Assembly (NCBI RefSeq): GCF_044457565.1
Contig: NZ_JBITGZ010000009.1
Location: forward strand, 221,477 to 285,476
Source of the DNA: Kitasatospora sp044457565
GTDB lineage: Bacteria > Actinomycetota > Actinomycetes > Streptomycetales > Streptomycetaceae
Direction: 5' to 3'
DNA length: 64,000 bases
The notes under the pieces are model-generated. The model did no database searches, was not told where the DNA came from, and was given only the letters and a program-made list of their open reading frames with translations. This document shows, one piece after another, positions 34,119 through 41,019 of the stretch; the first letter of the stretch is position 1; each line of letters begins with the position of its first letter. Made by a program: the position numbers and the translations under genes.

Positions 34119-34515
34119 CGGACACCCGCCCCGGGTATCCGTCGGTCGATGCGCATCAGCGGGTCCTGTTCGTCGGTGCTGGAGGCGTGCGGAAGACCGG
34201 TTCCGCCCCCCGGCCACCGGCCGCGCGGGCCCCGGCGCGGCACGATGCTACGGGGTGCGGATGGCGCGGATTCCCTTGCCCCCGGCGCTGAGACCCATGG
34301 CTGGAATACCCCCTATGGGTATAGCGTTGTGATGAACGGATCAACGAGAACGGCGCTTCAGTTCTGGTTCACCCGTACTTCACCGCAGTGTCGGCGACGC
34401 TTCGCATCGGTGGTGATCGGGAGCGGGTTCGGGGCGTCTTTGCGGCGGTTCACAGCGCTTCATGGCAGCTCATGGCAATTCACGGCACCTCGCGACGGCT
34501 CAGTTGGAGGACGAG
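34119..34515. other. 397-bp divergent region between uppP and the DUF4396 gene
   Basis: The left part is GC-rich without signals. The right part from 34296 is markedly richer in A/T and contains the CsoR-like palindrome, so it is the control region of the DUF4396 gene. A long leader of about 190 bases would result. Confidence 0.5.
34306..34322. promoter_or_regulatory. CsoR-family operator-like palindrome
   Basis: ATACCCcctatGGGTAT has arms 34306-34311 and 34317-34322 with a five-base centre. Known CsoR-type repressors bind short sites with outer AT-containing ends and inner G/C tracts of this form. It precedes a His-rich membrane protein, so metal or sulfane-sulfur control is inferred. Confidence 0.55.
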
Positions 34516-35010
34516 ATGACGCACCCCGCGCACCGGCACCAGCACGCTGGTCACCCGCGGCCCGGGCACCAGCACGCCGGCTGGCGGACCGCCGCGCAGG
34601 CCACCCTGCACTGCCTCACCGGCTGTGCCGTCGGCGAGGTGCTGGGCATGATCCTCGGTATGGCGTTCGGCCTGCACAACGGTGCGACCGTGGCGCTGTC
34701 CGTCCTGTTGGCCTTCGTCTTCGGCTATGCGCTGACCATGCGCGGCGTGCTGCGGGCCGGCCTCGACCTGGGCCGGGCCGTCCGGATCGCGCTCGCCGCC
34801 GACACCGTGTCGATCCTGGTGATGGAGCTGATCGACAACACCGTGATGGTCACCGTTCCCGGTGCGATGGACGCGGGCCTGGACAGCGCGCTGTTCTGGG
34901 CCTCGCTGGCCGGATCACTCGCGCTGGCCTTCGCCCTGACCGTCCCGGTCAACCGGTGGATGATCGGCCGCGGCCGGGGCCACGCGGTCGTCCATGCCCA
35001 CCACCACTGA
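34516..35010 (+). CDS. DUF4396 membrane protein with His-rich termini
   Basis: The 164-residue protein matches the DUF4396 pattern: ATLHCLTGCAVGEVLGMILGMAFG, then VALSVLLAFVFGYALTMRGVL, DTVSILVMELIDNTVMVTVPGAM and LFWASLAGSLALAFALTVPVNRWMI. Four to five membrane helices are predicted. Both ends are rich in histidine (HPAHRHQHAGHPRPGHQHAGW and HAVVHAHHH), a metal-binding look. The Cys pair in HCLTGCA and Met residues inside helices could also coordinate metal. GGAGGACGAG precedes the ATG. The CsoR-like site upstream supports a role in copper or related metal handling, by inference. Confidence 0.85.
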   Translation: MTHPAHRHQHAGHPRPGHQHAGWRTAAQATLHCLTGCAVGEVLGMILGMAFGLHNGATVALSVLLAFVFGYALTMRGVLRAGLDLGRAVRIALAADTVSILVMELIDNTVMVTVPGAMDAGLDSALFWASLAGSLALAFALTVPVNRWMIGRGRGHAVVHAHHH

Positions 35011-35046
35011 GGCGCCGCACGCTCGTACCCGTGCCGCCACCGCCGG

Positions 35047-35068
35047 CCGGTCGGTTCCGGCCGACCGG
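35047..35068. terminator. Hairpin terminator between convergent genes
   Basis: ccggtcgg (35047-35054) pairs with ccgaccgg (35061-35068) around a six-base loop, 36 bp after the DUF4396 stop. Confidence 0.65.
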
Positions 35069-35089
35069 TCGGCGGTGGGCCGGGCGCCC

Positions 35090-35590
35090 CTACGCCTCCC
35101 GCCGGGTCGCGCGGGCCTCGCGCCAGAGCGGGGCGTCCAGCATGTGGGTGTCGTAGCGCTCCTGGCCGGCCATCAGCTCCTCGGTCGTCGCCTCGCCCCG
35201 GCCGATCCGCTCCAGCAGACGGAAGTACTCGAAGCGCTCGACCCCCGGCGTGATCACGATGAGCAGGTCCGCGCCGGACCGCGCGGGCGCGGCGAAGGCG
35301 TGCGGCATGGTCGGGGGCACCACGAGCAGGTCGCCCGCGTTCGCCGTGACCACCTCCTCGCCCGCCAGCACCTGGAGCCGGCCGTCGAGCACGAAGAACA
35401 GCTCGGACGAGCCGGCGTGGTAGTGCGGGACCGCCCCGTCCGCGCCGCGCGCCAGCGATATCCGCAGGGTGCTCAGCGCGCCGGCGGTGCTGCTGGAGTC
35501 GGCCAGCAGGTGTGCGGTGTTGCCGCCCAGGCCGAGCGTCTCGGCCTCCTCGCGGCGTACCACGACGGCCTGGTGTGCGAACAGCGACAT
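35090..35590 (-). CDS. Cupin-domain protein
   Basis: The 166-residue protein has cupin motif 1 in PHYHAGSSELFFVLDG (two His and a Glu as metal ligands) and motif 2 with AGDLLVVPPTMPHAF. The C-terminal helix region (RFEYFRLLERIGRGEATTEELM) is usual for small streptomycete cupins of the quercetinase-like or regulatory type. The substrate is unknown. GGGGAGGGA provides the ribosome site. It diverges from a MarR gene with a palindrome between them, so that regulator probably controls it. Confidence 0.88.
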   Translation of the reverse strand: MSLFAHQAVVVRREEAETLGLGGNTAHLLADSSSTAGALSTLRISLARGADGAVPHYHAGSSELFFVLDGRLQVLAGEEVVTANAGDLLVVPPTMPHAFAAPARSGADLLIVITPGVERFEYFRLLERIGRGEATTEELMAGQERYDTHMLDAPLWREARATRREA

Positions 35591-35622
35591 GGGTTCCCTC
35601 CCCGGGTTCTCGGTCTTCGGCT

Positions 35623-35644
35623 GATAGTACTGCGTCTAACTATC
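35623..35644. promoter_or_regulatory. Putative MarR operator
   Basis: GATAGT (35623-35628) and ACTATC (35639-35644) are inverted with a ten-base spacer, in the 77-bp gap between the divergent cupin and MarR genes. Confidence 0.5.
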
Positions 35645-35654
35645 TCCCATCGAA

Positions 35655-35660
35655 TAGAAT
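35655..35660 (+). promoter_or_regulatory. -10 element of leaderless marR transcript
   Basis: TAGAAT, a very good -10, ends seven bases before the MarR ATG at 35668. Confidence 0.65.
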
Positions 35661-35667
35661 TCCGGGC

Positions 35668-36162
35668 ATGGATGAAGTGGACGTGATTGTGGAGCAGTGG
35701 CGGCGCGAGCGGCCGGACCTGGATCTCTCGGCGGTCGGTACCGCCGGTCGGCTCGGGCGCTTCGCGATGCTCGCGGGTCGCGCCGTCGACGACGTGTTCA
35801 AGCAGCACGGGCTCCAGCGTGGGGAGTTCGACGTCCTGGCCGCGCTGCGCCGGTCCGGGCCGCCGTTCGTGCTGATCCCGTCCGTGCTCGCCGCGACGAT
35901 GATGATGTCCAGGGCCGGTATGACCAGTCGGCTGGACCGGCTGGAGGCGGCCGGTCTGGTCGAGCGGCGCCTCGACCCGGAGGACCGGCGCAGCTTCCGG
36001 ATCGCACTCACCGAGAGCGGCAGGGCGGCGGTCGATGTCGCCATGGCCGACCACGCCGCCAACGAGGCCCGGCTGCTCGCCCCGATCACCGATGCCGAGC
36101 GCGCCGCGCTCGACGCGATCCTGCGCAAGCTCCTCGGGGCGATGGAGGCCGACGGTCACTGA
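35668..36162 (+). CDS. MarR-family transcriptional regulator
   Basis: The 164-residue protein has the winged-helix layout of MarR: LQRGEFDVLAALRRSGPP, the recognition region MMMSRAGMTSRLDRLEAAGLVER and the wing RLDPEDRRSFRIALTESGRAAV. GMTSRLDRLE is nearly the family consensus. N- and C-terminal helices form the dimer interface. It most likely represses itself and the divergent cupin gene through the palindrome at 35623-35644, responding to a small phenolic or lipophilic ligand. The transcript is probably leaderless. Confidence 0.92.
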   Translation: MDEVDVIVEQWRRERPDLDLSAVGTAGRLGRFAMLAGRAVDDVFKQHGLQRGEFDVLAALRRSGPPFVLIPSVLAATMMMSRAGMTSRLDRLEAAGLVERRLDPEDRRSFRIALTESGRAAVDVAMADHAANEARLLAPITDAERAALDAILRKLLGAMEADGH

Positions 36163-36265
36163 CCCGGATCCGTCCCGTGCCGTCCCGGCCCGCCCCGATG
36201 CGGCGCAGGCCCGGGCCGTCGCCACCGTCCTCGCCGACCGAGCCCGCGGGCGACCCGGACGGCCG

Positions 36266-37129
36266 TCACCGCGCGGGCAGCAGCAGGAACCGCACCGGGA
36301 TGCCCGGCCGGGCCTGCGCCGCTGCGGCGAGGTCCGGCTGCGGGACGACACCGACGACCGGGTAGCCACCGGTGGTGGGGTGGTCGGCGAGGAAGACCAC
36401 CGGCTGGCCGTCCGGCGGGATCTGGACGGCCCCGAGCACCATGCCCTCGCTGGGCAGTTCGCCGGGCCGGGCCCGGGTGACGGCCGGCCCCACCGTCCGC
36501 AGGCCCACCCGGTTGCTGGCCGGCGCCACCCGATAGGTGTCGCGGGCCAGCCAGGCCACCGCGTCCGGCTCGAACCAGTCCGCCCGGGGCCCGAGCCGCA
36601 GCCGCAGGACCAGCTCGGCCGGGGGAGCGGGCTGCGGCACCAGGTCGGCGGCGCGGTACGGGCCGGGCTGCGCCCCGACCGGCAGCACGTCACCCGCCGC
36701 CAGTGGCGCCGGCCCGAGCCCCGACAGGACGTCGGCCGAGCGGCTGCCCAGCACCGGCGATACGGCGATCCCGCCCGCGACGGCCAGATAGCTGCGGACG
36801 CCGTGGGTGGCGGCCCCGACCTCGATCACCGCGCCGGCCGGCACCGCCACCGGCGCGCCCCACGCGGCGGCCCGCCCGGCCACCCGGACGGGTGCCGGCG
36901 CGCCGGTCACCGCGACCACGGCGGGGGCGAGCGCCCGCAGCGCGACGCCGCCGACCGTGGTCTCCAGCGCCGCGGCGCCCGGGGGGTTGCCGACCAGCCG
37001 GTTGGCCACGCGCAGCGCCGGTTCGTCCAGGGCTCCCGCGCGGGGCACGCCCAGGTGTGCGACGCCGCGCCGGCCGAGGTCCTGAACGGTGGTCAGCGGG
37101 CCCGGCCGGACCACCTCCAGCCCGCTCAT
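36266..37129 (-). CDS. pxpC: 5-oxoprolinase subunit PxpC (KipA-like)
   Basis: The 287-residue protein belongs to the biotin-dependent carboxylase-like/KipA family: LEVVRPGPLTTVQDLGRRG, GVPRAGALDEPALRVANRLVGNP and ALETTVGG in the first half, YLAVAGGIAVSPVLGSRS, ASNRVGLRTVGP and SEGMVLGAVQIPPDGQPVV in the second. PxpC works with PxpA and PxpB to convert 5-oxoproline to glutamate with ATP. The start overlaps the pxpB stop by four bases (ATGA), giving coupled translation in a pxpA-pxpB-pxpC operon. Confidence 0.93.
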   Translation of the reverse strand: MSGLEVVRPGPLTTVQDLGRRGVAHLGVPRAGALDEPALRVANRLVGNPPGAAALETTVGGVALRALAPAVVAVTGAPAPVRVAGRAAAWGAPVAVPAGAVIEVGAATHGVRSYLAVAGGIAVSPVLGSRSADVLSGLGPAPLAAGDVLPVGAQPGPYRAADLVPQPAPPAELVLRLRLGPRADWFEPDAVAWLARDTYRVAPASNRVGLRTVGPAVTRARPGELPSEGMVLGAVQIPPDGQPVVFLADHPTTGGYPVVGVVPQPDLAAAAQARPGIPVRFLLLPAR

Positions 37130-37917
37130 CGGCGCTCCTCGGCGTCGCGTACGGCGGTGAATCTGACCCGCACCCCGGGGGCGAGCAGGGCGGCCGGCTC
37201 CCGGCCGGGATCCCAGAGCGCGAGGGCGGTGCGGCCGAGCAGCTGCCAGCCGCCGGGGGAGGACCGCGGGTACACCCCGGTGTAGGGGCCGGCCAGCGCC
37301 ACCGACCCGGCCGGGACGGAGCTGCGCGGGGTGGCCCGCCTGGGTACCTCGTAGCGCTCCGGAAGGCCGGTCAGGTAGCCGAAGCCCGGGGCGAACCCGC
37401 AGAAGGCGACGCGGTACTCGGGCTCGGTGTGGATACGGACGGCGGCCTCGGCGGAAACGCCCCACAGCTGCGCGACCTCCGCCAGGTCGGCGCCGTCGTA
37501 CACCGTCGGGACCTCCAGCAGCGGACCCTCGGGCCGGGCGCCCGCGGTCGGCTCCCAGCCGGCGAGCAGCGAGGCGAGGGTGCGGAGCGCGGCCTCGTCC
37601 GGCAGGCCGTCGACCAGGACCGTCCGCGCGGCGGGGACGATCTCGGTGAGCTCGGGCAGTCCGCCGTCCGTGCGGCGGGCGGTCAGCCACGTGTAGAGGG
37701 CGCCGACCTCGGCGGGGCCGGCCGCCTCGGCGAGCAGCGCGTGGCCGCCGACCCGGCGGACCGTGAGCTCCGGGCCCGACCCCGACCCCGGTTCCCGCTC
37801 CGGCCCCCGACCCGTTTCACGCTGCCGCTTCCCGGCCGGTGTGCGGTCGGCCGATGGGGATTCCTCCGGCCCTTGGCCTTCCGGTCCGTGGTCGTCGGGC
37901 GCCCGGTCGGCGCTCAG
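37126..37917 (-). CDS. pxpB: 5-oxoprolinase subunit PxpB (KipI-like) with CTG start
   Basis: The conserved KipI domain starts at ELTVRRVGGHALLAEA (near 37771) and includes VAFCGFAPGFGYLTGLP, VPAGSVALAGPYTGVYPRSSPGGWQLLGRT and LLAPGVRVRF. In this frame there is no ATG, GTG or TTG upstream of a GTG at 37503, which would delete half the domain. A CTG at 37917 overlaps the pxpA stop (CTGA) and has GGTGGAGG seven bases upstream, so it is the best start; it gives 263 residues, including a 47-residue charged Gly/Pro/Glu linker before the domain. Partner of PxpC in forming the oxoproline kinase complex. Confidence 0.85.
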   Translation of the reverse strand: MSADRAPDDHGPEGQGPEESPSADRTPAGKRQRETGRGPEREPGSGSGPELTVRRVGGHALLAEAAGPAEVGALYTWLTARRTDGGLPELTEIVPAARTVLVDGLPDEAALRTLASLLAGWEPTAGARPEGPLLEVPTVYDGADLAEVAQLWGVSAEAAVRIHTEPEYRVAFCGFAPGFGYLTGLPERYEVPRRATPRSSVPAGSVALAGPYTGVYPRSSPGGWQLLGRTALALWDPGREPAALLAPGVRVRFTAVRDAEERR

Positions 37918-38690
37918 GTGAAGGCCTCCACCCGAACGCCGGCCGAGGCCAGCGCGCCACGGACCCGCCAGGCCAGCTGGGCCGCGCCCGGGGTGTCCCC
38001 GTGGACGCAGAGCGAGCGGGCCTCGACCGTCACCGGCTCCCCGCCGATCGCCGTCACCAGCCCGTCCCGCGCGATGCCCACCGCACGGGCGATCACCTTC
38101 TCCGGGTCGTGCACCACGGCGTCCGGGTCGCGCCGAGGGACGAGCGTGCCCGCCCAGGTGTACGCGCGGTCGGCGAAGGCCTCGGTGACGACCGGCAGTC
38201 CGACCCCGTCGGCGACCGTGAGCAGCCGCGAGCCGGGCAGCCCGAGCACGGGCAGCGGCCCGTCGCAGATGGCCCCGGCGCGCAGCACGCCCGCGACCAC
38301 GGCCTCGGCCTGCTCGGAGTCGGCGACCACCCGGTTGTAGAGCGCGCCGTGCGGTTTGACGTAGGAGACCCGGGAGCCGGCCGCGCGTGCGAACACCTGG
38401 AGCGCGCCGATCTGGTAGGCGATCTCGTCCGCCAGCTCCTCCGGCGGGACGTCCATCGCGCGGCGCCCGAAGCCGGCCAGGTCGCGGTAGGAGACCTGGG
38501 CGCCGATCCGTACGCCCCGCTCGGCGGCGAGCGCGCAGACCCGGCGCATCGTCGACGGGTCGCCGGCGTGGAAGCCGCAGGCGACGTTGGCGCTGGTCAC
38601 CACGGAGAGCAGGGCCTCGTCATCGGTCAGCGTCCAGCGCCCGAACCCCTCACCGAGGTCCGCATTGAGATCGATCACCGCGTCGGCCAC
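37914..38690 (-). CDS. pxpA: 5-oxoprolinase subunit PxpA (LamB/YcsF)
   Basis: The 258-residue protein is a LamB/YcsF family member: IDLNADLGEGFGRW, SANVACGFHAGDPSTM (metal-binding His), RIGAQVSYRDLAGFGRR, YVKPHGALYN and LCVHGDTPGA are all present. PxpA carries out the ring opening of phosphorylated 5-oxoproline. The GTG start has GGAGG ten bases upstream. It is first in the pxpABC operon. 5-Oxoproline is an unavoidable damage product of glutamine, so this is a housekeeping repair pathway. Confidence 0.94.
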   Translation of the reverse strand: MADAVIDLNADLGEGFGRWTLTDDEALLSVVTSANVACGFHAGDPSTMRRVCALAAERGVRIGAQVSYRDLAGFGRRAMDVPPEELADEIAYQIGALQVFARAAGSRVSYVKPHGALYNRVVADSEQAEAVVAGVLRAGAICDGPLPVLGLPGSRLLTVADGVGLPVVTEAFADRAYTWAGTLVPRRDPDAVVHDPEKVIARAVGIARDGLVTAIGGEPVTVEARSLCVHGDTPGAAQLAWRVRGALASAGVRVEAFT

Positions 38691-38914
38691 GCCCGGCCCG
38701 CCTCCCAGCAGCTCATGCAGCAGCTCTTGAGGGTGATCGTAGGGCCTGCGCGTGACGTGCGGTGCGCGTGACCCGACGCCGCCCTGGCCCCCAGTGCGCG
38801 CGCCCGTGAACGCGCTCCCCCGGTTGGCCCAGCCGGGCAGGCGGCGGGCGGGCGGCGGGCCCAGTCGGGGCTTTGCGGGCCCGACCGTGGCCCGGGAGGG
38901 CGCCCGGTGGGCGG

Positions 38915-39435
38915 TCAGGCCGCGGCGGCCCGCATCTCGATCGCCCGGATCCCGCGCAGCACGATCAGCAGTGGGATCACCCCGATCACCCCGAACGACA
39001 TGTCGATGAATCGCCAGTACAGCGGTATGCCGCGCAGCGGGCCGCAGATCAGTGCCAGCGGGATGATCCCGGCGCAGGCGATGACGGCCCACCTGATCAC
39101 CCAGACGTTGCGCACCGGATCCTGGATCGGTCCCCAGAACGCCACCGCGATCACCAGGTGCGCGAAGGCCAGCCAGTCGGTTCCGTAGGCGAGGGGTGGC
39201 GTGCGTTGGTCTCGGCGATCGCGTCGCGGACGCGCTCGATCCACTCCAGCAGGGCGGGGAAGCGGTCGGTCAGCGGGGCGCCCGGGCCGGCGGCGAAGTC
39301 CGTCAGCCACCTGGTCTCGCGCTCCAGCGGGAACGCGGTGAGGCCGCTGAGCACCAGGCAGACCACGAAGATCCAGAGCCAGCGGCGGACCGTGCGCAGC
39401 GCGCCGTCCTCGGCCGGGATGTGCGAACCGCTCAT
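38915..39435 (-). pseudogene. Frameshifted integral membrane protein gene
   Basis: Two halves of one protein lie in different frames. The first half starts at the ATG of MSGSHIPAED and has a helix WLWIFVVCLVLSGLTAF and RVRDAIAETNARHP. The second half, YGTDWLAFAHLVIAVAFWGP to IRAIEMRAAAA, has at least three more helices (WVIRWAVIACAGIIPLALICG, FGVIGVIPLLIVLRGI). Adding one base to the G run at 39193-39196 (C run in the coding strand) joins them as HPPLAYGTDW. This is either a sequencing error, given the nearby assembly problems, or a genuine frameshift. Function unknown. Confidence 0.75.
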
Positions 39436-39693
39436 GGTGGAACCCCCAGACGGCAGGGCGGGTGAAGAGGTCTCCCACCTGCTGGGCAAGACTCTAGAGG
39501 TCGAACTGAACGTGTTCAATTTTGGCCCTGGCGGCGGACCGGGGCCGGTCGCGCGGTCGGAACGCAGGACGCCACCCGCACCGGTGTCCGGTCGGCGCGA
39601 GGCCGACCGGGCACGGCGCGGGTGGCGTTGCCGCGTGCCGCATGCGGCGGGGTGGCATGGCGGACGGCGGCGCGTGCCGCGCGCCGCGGTACG

Positions 39694-40755
39694 TCAGGCG
39701 GTGTAGGTGTACCGGTCCGCGGCGGCGGTCGCGCTGGTGCCGCCCGCCGTCGTCACGGTGACGTCGACGACGCCGGTGCCCGCCGGGGCGGTGGCGGTGC
39801 AGAAGGTCGGGCCGCAGGAGACGTGCGCCGCCGGCACACCGCCGAAGGCCACGCTGCCATGGGTCAGCGCCGCGCCCTGGACGGTCACCGCGGTGCCGCC
39901 GGCGGCCGGGCCGCTCGTGGTCCACAGCTTGCTGACGACCGGGGCGGCCGGCGGCGCCGGCGGTGCGCCGGTGTAGGAGAACGCGCCCGGCGCGTTGGCG
40001 GCGCCGCCCGGCGTGACCACGGTGACCGGGACGCTGCCGGCGCCGCCCGGCGCGGTCGCGGTGCAGGAGGTGCCGGCGCAGCTCGCGGCGGCCGGGGTGT
40101 CGCCGAACAGCACCGTGCCGTTGTCGAGGCTGCTGCCGGTCAGGGTCACGGACGTGCCGCCGGCGCCCGGCCCGGTGCTGACGTCGGTCGCGCTCACGCT
40201 CGGCGCGGCCGGGATCACCGGCGGCTGCGGCCCGGTGCCCAGCGTGTACAGGGCGACGTTGTTCGCCGGGTTGACGTCGTCGCGGTTGGCCGCCGTCACC
40301 TTGATCGTTCCGGTGGGGCGGGTGGTGCCGTTGGTGTGGAGGTAGACCTTCATGAACTCGCTGCGTCCGGGCGTCCGGGTGCCGATGAAGGTGGCGTCGA
40401 GTCGGCGCCCGTCCGGGGAGACCGTCTCCGAGAAGGTGTAGTCGGCCGGGGTCGGGAAGAAGGAGGCGCCGTCGGTGGTCACGCCGGGCGGCAGCTCGAC
40501 CGTCAGGTGCGTCACACCGGTGATGTCCGCCGTGCCGGCCGAGCGCCAGTACACGCTCATGTCGGTGTTGTCGTGCGCGAAGATCGGGTAGTTGCCGCTC
40601 TGCGAAACGGCGACGTCAGGGCCCGTCACGGCGGCGGTGGCCGGGGCGGCCGAGGCCGAGCCGGTGGACGCGACGGCGCCGGTGCCGAGCGTGGCTGCGG
40701 CGAGGGCGGCGGCGAGTCCCGCCTTTGCGAGTCTGATGATCATAATCGTCATCAT
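39694..40755 (-). CDS. Secreted protein with two IPT/TIG domains
   Basis: The 353-residue protein has a signal peptide (AKAGLAAALAAATLGTGAVAST, with AlaXAla cleavage near residue 37). After a beta-rich domain with a DUF11-like look (PDVAVSQSGNYPIFAHDNTDMSV) come two IPT/TIG immunoglobulin-like repeats: DVSTGPGAGGTSVTLTGSSL and TTSGPAAGGTAVTVQGAAL, each ending in a Cys pair and a YT(G/A) strand. Such domains bind sugars or act as spacers at the cell surface. ATG codons at 40755 and 40743 are both possible starts. It is divergent from the SMC-like operon. Confidence 0.85.
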   Translation of the reverse strand: MMTIMIIRLAKAGLAAALAAATLGTGAVASTGSASAAPATAAVTGPDVAVSQSGNYPIFAHDNTDMSVYWRSAGTADITGVTHLTVELPPGVTTDGASFFPTPADYTFSETVSPDGRRLDATFIGTRTPGRSEFMKVYLHTNGTTRPTGTIKVTAANRDDVNPANNVALYTLGTGPQPPVIPAAPSVSATDVSTGPGAGGTSVTLTGSSLDNGTVLFGDTPAAASCAGTSCTATAPGGAGSVPVTVVTPGGAANAPGAFSYTGAPPAPPAAPVVSKLWTTSGPAAGGTAVTVQGAALTHGSVAFGGVPAAHVSCGPTFCTATAPAGTGVVDVTVTTAGGTSATAAADRYTYTA

Positions 40756-40838
40756 CGCGGACGGCTCCGCCCGCCGTACGAGGTTTGCCGCAAGAGAGTT
40801 CGAGTTCCCCGGTCAGTATCCGGCGCCCGCCGACAACC

Positions 40839-40886
40839 TCCCTCGGCCCTTCCCTCGGCCCTTCCCTCGGCCCTTCCCCCGGCCCG
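40839..40886. repeat. 12-bp tandem repeat, four units
   Basis: tccctcggccct occurs three times perfectly (40839-40874) and once with changes (40875-40886), between the divergent secreted-protein gene and the SMC-like operon. Confidence 0.85.
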
Positions 40887-41005
40887 TCCGGCACCCCGCC
40901 TGCGACCCCTTCGCCCACCCCGCGCCGCCCCGCCCGCGGCCCCCGCCCGCCGCCGTCCGCAGTTCGCCCAGAAGGCCCGTTTCGGTCCTTGTCGGTGCGA
41001 ACCCC

Positions 41006-41011
41006 TAATCT
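41006..41011 (+). promoter_or_regulatory. -10 element of the SMC-like operon, leaderless
   Basis: TAATCT ends eight bases before the GTG of the first gene, with no ribosome site between. Confidence 0.6.
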
Positions 41012-41019
41012 TGTCCACC

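Noticed and set aside
39150..39240. Programmed ribosomal frameshift site
   Set aside because: A one-base deletion in a four-base homopolymer explains it more simply, and no slippery heptamer with a stimulating structure was identified.
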